A DNA stretch of 21,561 nt from a virus, in the IMG/VR virus record IMGVR_UViG_3300046517_001774, positions 1 to 21,561 of that record. One strand, given 5' to 3'. Positions 1-5,015 of this stretch are shown here, piece after piece. Positions within the stretch are counted from its first letter, which is position 1; each line of letters starts with the position of its first letter. Below the pieces are notes generated by a model that was not told where the DNA came from, did not search any database, and was given only the letters and a program-made list of their open reading frames with translations. The position numbers were made by a program, and so were the translations under genes.

Positions 1-156
1 AATAAGTCGCCGGAGGCCAGGATTCGCATGATTTTGAAGGCTTTGAACCTGTTGGATTCGACGAAATACCCAATTGACCAGGTCACCGCGATCACCGAGA
101 CACGGGTGGCGTTTAGCCGGCGTAGGGATCCGATGATGGAGGATGGGACGTTTTGA
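1..156 (+). CDS. C-terminal fragment of an unassigned phage gene upstream of the portal
   Basis: Frame 1 is open from the first base to a TGA at 154-156, giving the last 51 residues of a protein whose start lies outside the window. The visible part is a mildly amphipathic helix-rich stretch followed by a basic C-terminus (RVAFSRRRDPMMEDGTF). I do not recognise the family. In the lambda-type order seen downstream, the gene directly before the portal is either the terminase large subunit or the small head-tail joining protein gpW. A gpW-like protein of about 65-75 residues would fit the position, but no diagnostic motif is visible. Confidence 0.55.
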   Translation, partial: NKSPEARIRMILKALNLLDSTKYPIDQVTAITETRVAFSRRRDPMMEDGTF

Positions 157-164
157 TCGACCGA

Positions 165-192
165 GGCTCGCACAGAGTGACGAGCCCTACCT
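165..192. repeat. Intergenic hairpin with a repeated tail (TGACGAGCCCTACCT)
   Basis: In the 46-bp gap before the portal gene, GGCTCG (165-170) and CGAGCC (181-186) form a perfect 6-bp stem around a 10-nt loop. The 15 nt at 178-192 (TGACGAGCCCTACCT) recur with one mismatch at 9636-9650 (TGACGCGCCCTACCT), again in an intergenic gap. There is no T-run, so it is not a classical terminator. It looks like a dispersed intergenic repeat of the host type. Confidence 0.5.
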
Positions 193-202
193 GATTTGAA
201 CC

Positions 203-1768
203 ATGGCGGAAAAGGCTTACAAGTTCCTGGATAAGAGGTCGTCGCAGGGGTATTCGAACAATCACCTGATCGAGGCTTCGCGGCCGTCGGCGGATCGCAA
301 GCGGGTGGTGATGGCGGATCGGGATTTTCACCGGAATATCTCGAGTTACGGGCGGAGGGTGCTGGCTTCGATGGGGCGCAGGATGTTTTGGAATATCCCG
401 GCGCTGATGGGCATGGTCCTGGAGCAGGCTGACCTGGCGGTCGGGACTTTCATTCCTCAATTCTATGGGGCCAACCGGGCCTGGGGCGACATGGCCGAGA
501 CCTGGCTGTTCAATTGGCACAAGATTTTCGATATGGCGGGCTGGCCGTACGACGGCGACGCCTGGCTGTTCAACCAGGTGGTGAGCACGATGGTGGATGG
601 GGATGTGGGCACAATTTTGACGGAGACGGACCAGGGTTACCCGATGATCCAAACGATTCCGGGGCACCGGATTGGGTCCGGACCGCAGTCTTCCACGGAT
701 TTGATCGAGGGCGGCCCCTGGGATGGGGCGCAGATCATCGACGGGGTGATCGTGGACGATTATATGCGGCCGCTGGCGTATCGGCTGCTGTCGGAGGCCA
801 GCCTGGGTTATGCGCAGGAATATACCGATGTGCCGGCGCAGAATATGTTCCTGACGTTCGCGCCGATGTTCCCGGGGCAGTTGCGCGGGGTGAGTTGGCT
901 GGCTTCGAGCGCGTTTCCGTGGGAGGACATGGCCGAGTGGAGCGATTTCGAGAGATTGGCGCAAAAGGTTTTCGCGAGCAAAACGATCGTCGAGACGAAC
1001 GAGGCCGGAGAGGTGGACACGGCAAAGGCGGTGATGGCCACCGCGGCGACCTATGACAGCTCGAATAATCGGACGGCTCCGGACGTGCAGCTCCTGCAAC
1101 AGGGGATGTATCATTACCTGAAGGCCAATTCGGGGAGCAAGCTGGAGGCTTTCGATTATAGCCGGCCGGGCGCGGGGTCGCAGAATTTCATGGATCGGAC
1201 GGTGCGCGATGCTTTTCGCGGGACGGAATGGGATGTCTTTTTTTCGCTCGAACCGGGCAAGGTCGGGGGCGCCTCGATGCGCGTGGTAGTCGAGAAGATC
1301 AATCGCGTGCTGAAGAAACGCCGGCGGATGGTGGGCCGGGCCGCGGCGCGCGTGGATGGCTACGGCGTGGCCAAGGCGATCAAGATCGGTGACCTGGCTG
1401 AGAATGTCGATTGGTGGAAATTCGAGCGGCAGGGGCCCGGCGATGTGACCGCCGATCGCAAGTATGATTCGGACGTGGATCTCCAGGAGATTGCGCAGGG
1501 AATTTCGACGCGGAAAAAGGCGTGCGGCCGGCGTGGGGATTATTTCGAGGAGGTGGACGAGCAACGGTTCATCGAGGTGGACGGGGACCTGACGCGGGCG
1601 GCGATCCTGTCGAAAAAGCACGGGATTTCGATCATGGAGGCGATGGTTTGTCTCAGGCCGCCGACGCCGAATCAGCAATTGCCGCCGGGGCCGGGGGATG
1701 GGGGGAACGGGACCTTAACAAAAGATAACAAAGGGAACGAAGAAGAGGGGAAAGGGCAGGGATCATGA
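203..1768 (+). CDS. Phage portal protein (lambda gpB-like)
   Basis: This 521-residue protein is best read as the portal, the dodecameric ring at the head vertex through which DNA is packaged and to which the tail attaches. The length is close to lambda gpB (about 530 aa). The N-terminal pattern fits the lambda-type portal family: basic residues, then an SSYGRRVLASMGRRMFWNIP region followed by a helix over the next 40 residues. So does the direct coupling to an S49 protease. The ATG at 203 has no clear Shine-Dalgarno sequence. The stop overlaps the protease start as ATGA (1765-1768). The last 19 or so residues (GTLTKDNKGN then a Glu/Lys/Gly-rich end) are encoded by an AACAAAG-type repeat (1715-1745) and look like an extension added to the conserved fold. 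The long antisense reading frame is a GC-driven shadow. Confidence 0.88.
   Translation: MAEKAYKFLDKRSSQGYSNNHLIEASRPSADRKRVVMADRDFHRNISSYGRRVLASMGRRMFWNIPALMGMVLEQADLAVGTFIPQFYGANRAWGDMAETWLFNWHKIFDMAGWPYDGDAWLFNQVVSTMVDGDVGTILTETDQGYPMIQTIPGHRIGSGPQSSTDLIEGGPWDGAQIIDGVIVDDYMRPLAYRLLSEASLGYAQEYTDVPAQNMFLTFAPMFPGQLRGVSWLASSAFPWEDMAEWSDFERLAQKVFASKTIVETNEAGEVDTAKAVMATAATYDSSNNRTAPDVQLLQQGMYHYLKANSGSKLEAFDYSRPGAGSQNFMDRTVRDAFRGTEWDVFFSLEPGKVGGASMRVVVEKINRVLKKRRRMVGRAAARVDGYGVAKAIKIGDLAENVDWWKFERQGPGDVTADRKYDSDVDLQEIAQGISTRKKACGRRGDYFEEVDEQRFIEVDGDLTRAAILSKKHGISIMEAMVCLRPPTPNQQLPPGPGDGGNGTLTKDNKGNEEEGKGQGS
1715..1745 (+). repeat. 9/10-nt-period repeat inside the portal 3' end
   Basis: Three imperfect units AACAAAAGAT (1717-1726), AACAAAGGG (1727-1735) and AACGAAGAAG (1736-1745) follow TT. 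They encode most of the charged C-terminal tail of the portal. The unit resembles short tandem repeats I associate with Verrucomicrobiota intergenic DNA and is related in period to the CGCAAAGAN arrays at 4919-4945 and 10422-10448. Confidence 0.55.
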
Positions 1769-2559
1769 AAAGGTATCCGCACGTTATTTCGAAGCTTTTT
1801 TATGAGCCGCTGGTGATTACGAGGGCGCGGCATGCGGCGATTTGCAAGGTAGTGGAGGCGCATATTGCCAGGGTGGACGGCATGGACGAAGTGGACGGGG
1901 TGGACAGTGGACGGGCTGAAGTGGCGGTTGTGGGCGGGACGATGGTCATTCCGGTGCATGGAGTCCTGGTGGGGCATGCGAGCGATATTCCGCTCTCGAG
2001 CTGCGGTTGCGGGTGCGACGAGGTGGCGGGGATGATTGATATCGCGCTGGCGGATTCGAACGTGGGGACGCTGCTTTTTGATTTCCGGACGCCAGGCGGC
2101 GCCGTGACGGGGATTCCGGAGCTCGGCCGGAAGATCGCCGCGATCGTGAGCAAGAAGACAATCGCTTTCACGGATGATGAATGCTGCTCGGGAGGGCTTT
2201 GGCTGGCGGAGCAATGCCAGCAGTTCTATTGCACGGAATCGGCGAGCGTCGGGAGTATTGGCGTTTGGACGGCCTACCTCGATCTCAGCAAGGCCATGAA
2301 AAAGGCGGGCGAGAAGGTGACGGAGGTTTTCGCCGGCAAATACAAAACCATGGGGGCGTATTGGAAGAGTCTTAACCCGGAGGAGCTGGCCATGGTGCAG
2401 GCCTCGGTGGATAAGATCTACGCACAGTTCAAGGAGGGCGTGCAGACGCGGCGCGAGGTCAGCGAGGAGGTTATGCAGGGGCAGATTTTCGACGGGGCGG
2501 AGGCGGTGGAAAAGGGACTCGCTGACGGGGTGGTCGATAGCATCGAGGATCTGATTTGA
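1765..2559 (+). CDS. S49-family head maturation protease (SppA/lambda gpC-like)
   Basis: A 264-residue serine protease that would cleave scaffold and capsid components during prohead maturation. Family signatures are visible in order: FDFRTPGGAVTGI at 105-117 (the usual SPGG region), ECCSGGLWLAEQ at 139-150 with the probable nucleophile Ser142, SVGSIGV at 161-167, and AGKYKTMG at 190-197. Lys194 is the likely general base; the Ser-Lys spacing of 52 equals that of the SppA family dyad. The protein ends soon after the protease fold, so it lacks the C-terminal scaffold (Nu3-type) extension of lambda gpC; a separate coiled-coil gene lies downstream. Residues 37-48 (VDGMDEVDGVDS) come from an in-frame 9-nt tandem repeat in the N-terminal linker. 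Translation is coupled to the portal by ATGA. The stop lies 2 bp from the convergent stop of the nuclease gene. Confidence 0.9.
   Translation: MKRYPHVISKLFYEPLVITRARHAAICKVVEAHIARVDGMDEVDGVDSGRAEVAVVGGTMVIPVHGVLVGHASDIPLSSCGCGCDEVAGMIDIALADSNVGTLLFDFRTPGGAVTGIPELGRKIAAIVSKKTIAFTDDECCSGGLWLAEQCQQFYCTESASVGSIGVWTAYLDLSKAMKKAGEKVTEVFAGKYKTMGAYWKSLNPEELAMVQASVDKIYAQFKEGVQTRREVSEEVMQGQIFDGAEAVEKGLADGVVDSIEDLI
1873..1908 (+). repeat. In-frame 9-nt tandem repeat (GTGGACGNN x4) in the protease gene
   Basis: Four units GTGGACGGC, ATGGACGAA, GTGGACGGG and GTGGACAGT lie in frame with the protease codons and encode VDG-MDE-VDG-VDS. The repeat sits N-terminal to the catalytic domain, in a linker. The period of nine preserves the frame whatever the copy number. 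Confidence 0.75.
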
Positions 2560-2561
2560 AG

Positions 2562-3245
2562 TTACGCGGGCGCGGATGGGGGATTTTCCCACCAATGCCA
2601 GCTATTTTCGGGCGATAAATGAGGGATGCCGCGTTCGAAGCAGCGTCGGCGATGGCGCTCCCATGTCTGCCGCGCTGAGACACTGCATCGCCTCTTATAG
2701 ATGCGATCATGACCGGGGTAGCCGTGCTCGAGCTCTGATGCGATCTCCCTCTTTAGGTCGTTCAGCATTGATCCGGAAGGGAACGCGAACCATTCCGTGC
2801 TTCGCCCGACTCGATAGCCGCAGAGTTGTTCTTTCCAGAATTTCTCAATGCTGGAGGCAAATCGGCTCTTCACAAACATGCTGATCGTTATTTGAAATGG
2901 CAGGCCTCGATCCAATTGGCTCATGCGCCCTTCCGGCCTAGAGGTGATTCCGATTTTGAAAATCGTTTTGCCGGCGACGAAGAGGGAGGATTGGGCTCGA
3001 ACCATATAAAAATGGGCGTCATCGCCATCGGCGACGGGTGATCCCATAATGCTGATTTTCAGTGGCTTCTCGACCTTTGGCTTTTGCGGTCTCGCGGCGT
3101 GCTCTTCCGACTCCCACTGCATGGCCAATTCAAGGGCCTGTGAATGCTCAGTCATTTTGGTGGTCCTACGGCGCCAACGCTTGTCGCGATCGCGAAAGAC
3201 GGCTGACCAATAGGGCGAGTTCGGGTGCTTATGAACGCTGGCCAT
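2562..3245 (-). CDS. GIY-YIG/T5orf172-like nuclease with a tyrosine-recombinase-type N-terminal domain
   Basis: The only minus-strand gene (227 aa from the ATG at 3245; a TTG three codons upstream is an alternative). Residues 1-45 (MASVHKHPNSPYWSAVF, then a basic strand and QALELAMQWE) resemble the SAM-like/arm-binding N-terminus of phage tyrosine recombinases, but no catalytic recombinase domain follows. Residues 78-155 resemble T5orf172/MUG113 members of the GIY-YIG nuclease superfamily: HFYMVR at 78-83, FKIGIT at 96-101, R104 or R107, the potential metal-binding E134, and STEWF at 149-153. A basic Trp/Arg-rich tail (190-227) may also bind DNA. Its stop is 2 bp from the protease stop, and it separates two head genes that normally adjoin. 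That is the placement of a free-standing homing-type endonuclease. The gene is less GC-skewed than its neighbours. The nuclease assignment is moderately sure; the mobility is inferred. Confidence 0.7.
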   Translation of the reverse strand: MASVHKHPNSPYWSAVFRDRDKRWRRRTTKMTEHSQALELAMQWESEEHAARPQKPKVEKPLKISIMGSPVADGDDAHFYMVRAQSSLFVAGKTIFKIGITSRPEGRMSQLDRGLPFQITISMFVKSRFASSIEKFWKEQLCGYRVGRSTEWFAFPSGSMLNDLKREIASELEHGYPGHDRIYKRRCSVSARQTWERHRRRCFERGIPHLSPENSWHWWENPPSAPA

Positions 3246-3386
3246 AGCCGGCAATCCTACACCCTACAGCGCGGTTGGCCTCCGCGAACAGATGCCAATG
3301 ACACGGGCGGACTCCTGCGACCTTTAGCGGCCCGCTGATTTCGGCTTGACGCGAAAAGTTTGGGAGTCGATGGGGATGGGGTTTCG

Positions 3387-3401
3387 TTGACGGGGGGGCA
3401 G
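3387..3401 (+). promoter_or_regulatory. TTGACGGG element upstream of the scaffold gene
   Basis: TTGACGGGGGGGCAG matches 13 of 15 positions of TTGACGGGTCGGCAG at 9967-9981, and shares its first eight bases with 9664-9671. All three copies lie in gaps just before structural genes. Here the element is 45 nt before the ATG at 3432. It could be a -35-like box, an RNA element or a dispersed repeat; the role is unknown. Confidence 0.35.
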
Positions 3402-3431
3402 GGCTAACTGTGACGAGACTCGCTTATTTTT

Positions 3432-3914
3432 ATGGCCTGGAAATTTCTTAATATCGGAAAGGCGAACGCGGAGATCGAGCGCCTGCAGGCGGAAGTGGCC
3501 ACGGTTACTAAGGAGCGCGATGACGCGCGGGCTGCTCTCACCGATAACCATTCGGAGACCGTTACGGCTGCTGAATCTCTCCAAACGAATTTGACGGCTG
3601 CCCAGGCTGACCTGGTGACGGCCAAGGCCTCGGTGGCTTCGCTCGGGGCGCAGGTGACCAAGCTGGAAGCGGATTTGACGGCCGCCAATGCCAGGCTGGC
3701 GAATCCGGAGGCGCAAGTCGTCCAGATCGCGAGCCGACGGGCCCTCGAAATCACGCAGGCGCAGGGACAGGCGCCGGTGGTCAACAAGGGCGGCGAGAGT
3801 ACCGGGGATGTGATCGAGCAGTTCAATGCGATCAAGGATCCGCAGGCCCGGACCGAGTTTTACCGGAAGCACAAGGCGGCGTTTGACGCGGCCTGGAGGG
3901 CTAAGACGGTTTAA
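3432..3914 (+). CDS. Coiled-coil protein, probable capsid scaffold
   Basis: This 160-residue protein lies between the protease and the major capsid gene, the usual position of the scaffold. Residues 10-100 form a long heptad-rich coiled coil (ANAEIERLQAEVATVTKERD, then repeated A/L/T-rich heptads). A Gln/Gly/Pro hinge follows (about 112-125), then a charged C-terminal helix (QARTEFYRKHKAAFDAAWR). A coiled coil followed by a basic terminal helix fits a scaffold that binds capsid subunits and is removed by the S49 protease. No sequence family is recognised, so the function rests on fold and position. The start has no Shine-Dalgarno sequence; TTATTTTT precedes the ATG. Confidence 0.62.
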   Translation: MAWKFLNIGKANAEIERLQAEVATVTKERDDARAALTDNHSETVTAAESLQTNLTAAQADLVTAKASVASLGAQVTKLEADLTAANARLANPEAQVVQIASRRALEITQAQGQAPVVNKGGESTGDVIEQFNAIKDPQARTEFYRKHKAAFDAAWRAKTV

Positions 3915-3917
3915 CGG

Positions 3918-3932
3918 GAAGACACACTCTTC
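3918..3932. other. Small inverted repeat before the capsid start
   Basis: GAAGA (3918-3922) and TCTTC (3928-3932) form a 5-bp perfect hairpin with loop CACAC, in the 36-bp gap between the scaffold and capsid genes. It is too weak for a terminator. It could modulate capsid translation, or be chance. Confidence 0.25.
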
Positions 3933-3950
3933 GATAACTATTTCTGATTT

Positions 3951-4850
3951 ATGGCGACCTATACCAATCTGAATATTCCCCGGCTGGGGAATGCGGCCCT
4001 GCAGGCGTTCGTGAAGATGCTGGCGCCGTTGAGCGTTTTCTCCACGAATTTCTCAGCCGACGTCGTTGATTCAGTAACGCGCGGCAATGTGATTCTCGTG
4101 CCACTGGTGGGCACGCTGACCGCGACGACTTTCGGCGGCAGCTATGCGATCTGCGGCGGTACCAAGACCGTCGTGACCGTTAACCTGACGCGCCACAAGT
4201 TGGTGCCGATCGGCCAACAGGATCTCGACGCCCTGAACAATTCGGATAGCGCGCTGGAAAGCTTCGGCTATGAGCAGGGCAATGCCCTCGCCCAAGCGGT
4301 GCTGGAAGATGTGCTGACGCTGGTGACCACGGCCGCCGCGGGCTATGCCTCGGCTGGCCAGACGACCGCCGCGAACATGGATTTGACGCAGTTGCGCGCC
4401 GCGCGCCTGGCGCTGAACCAGGGCAATGCGCCAAAGACTTCCCGAGTGGCTTTGATTGATTCGGTGGGCATGGACGCTTTGCTTGCGGTGACCAATTTCA
4501 TCCAGGCCCAAATGTTTGCCGATAATACGGTGCTCCGCGAGGGCCGTGTTACCCGGGCGCTGGGTTTCGACTTTTACGAGTTGAACTCGAGCTTTCCCTC
4601 GGCCAACAGCGTGAATGCCTTTTTCGCCCATCCACAAGCCATCGCGATCGCGATGCGCTATGTGGCGCCGCAACGGCCGGACAAATACGACAATGCGACG
4701 CAATTTGCCGATCCGCTCACGGGCGCGACTTTCGGGCTGCGGGACTACTATGATCCGCTTACCGGCACTCGTTACCTGAACCTGGAGTGTAACTACGGTT
4801 ACTCGGTCGGGATCACGAATGGCGGACGGATCATCAAACGGTTGGATTGA
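3951..4850 (+). CDS. Major capsid protein (HK97-fold expected)
   Basis: A 299-residue protein following the scaffold-like gene and followed by a strong terminator, as expected for the most abundant virion protein. Features typical of capsid subunits are visible: a short N-arm beginning MATYTNLNIPRL, an extended strand region (NVILVPLVGTLTATTFG), a long helix around 90-125 (SALESFGYEQGNALAQAVLE) that fits the spine helix, and a C-terminal beta segment ending GRIIKRLD. Composition is Ala/Thr/Leu-rich and free of long charged runs. The N-terminus has no long prodomain, consistent with a separate scaffold. It has no detectable similarity to lambda gpE by eye, so the assignment combines position, length and composition. 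No decoration protein (gpD) gene lies between scaffold and capsid. Confidence 0.8.
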   Translation: MATYTNLNIPRLGNAALQAFVKMLAPLSVFSTNFSADVVDSVTRGNVILVPLVGTLTATTFGGSYAICGGTKTVVTVNLTRHKLVPIGQQDLDALNNSDSALESFGYEQGNALAQAVLEDVLTLVTTAAAGYASAGQTTAANMDLTQLRAARLALNQGNAPKTSRVALIDSVGMDALLAVTNFIQAQMFADNTVLREGRVTRALGFDFYELNSSFPSANSVNAFFAHPQAIAIAMRYVAPQRPDKYDNATQFADPLTGATFGLRDYYDPLTGTRYLNLECNYGYSVGITNGGRIIKRLD

Positions 4851-4884
4851 TTTTTTAACGGGTCGGAATTGGTGTTCATTGGGG

Positions 4885-4912
4885 GCCTCGGCGAAAGCCG
4901 GGGCTTTTTTTT
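4885..4912 (+). terminator. Rho-independent terminator after the capsid gene
   Basis: An 8-bp stem GCCTCGGC (4885-4892) and GCCGGGGC (4897-4904), with one T-G wobble, closes a GAAA tetraloop and runs directly into eight T residues (4905-4912). It lies 35 bp after the capsid stop and is the clearest terminator in the window. It separates the head genes from the glycosyltransferase block. Confidence 0.93.
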
Positions 4913-4918
4913 GTTAAC

Positions 4919-4945
4919 CGCATAGAACGCAAAGAGCGCAAAGCG
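4919..4945 (+). repeat. 9-nt tandem repeat CGCAWAGAR x3
   Basis: CGCATAGAA, CGCAAAGAG and CGCAAAGCG follow GTTAAC right after the terminator. A second array with the same GTTAAC leader lies at 10422-10448. The 70 bp that follow, up to the ATG at 5016, also look like short intergenic repeat material (GGACATTGAATGACCAATGG). Confidence 0.7.
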
Positions 4946-5015
4946 GAAAAATGGGCATTGGACATTGAATGACCAATGGTGTGGACAGGGTTGTCCAAGG
5001 TTGGCAGGGTTTGGG

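Noticed and set aside
113-1678. 521-codon open frame antisense to the portal gene
   Set aside because: It mirrors the portal gene, is Arg/His/Pro-rich as expected from the reverse of GC-rich codons, and has no recognisable domain.
4965-5015. Start of the glycosyltransferase fusion at the upstream ATG
   Set aside because: The 17 extra residues come from repeat-like DNA and do not belong to the GT fold, which begins immediately after 5016.
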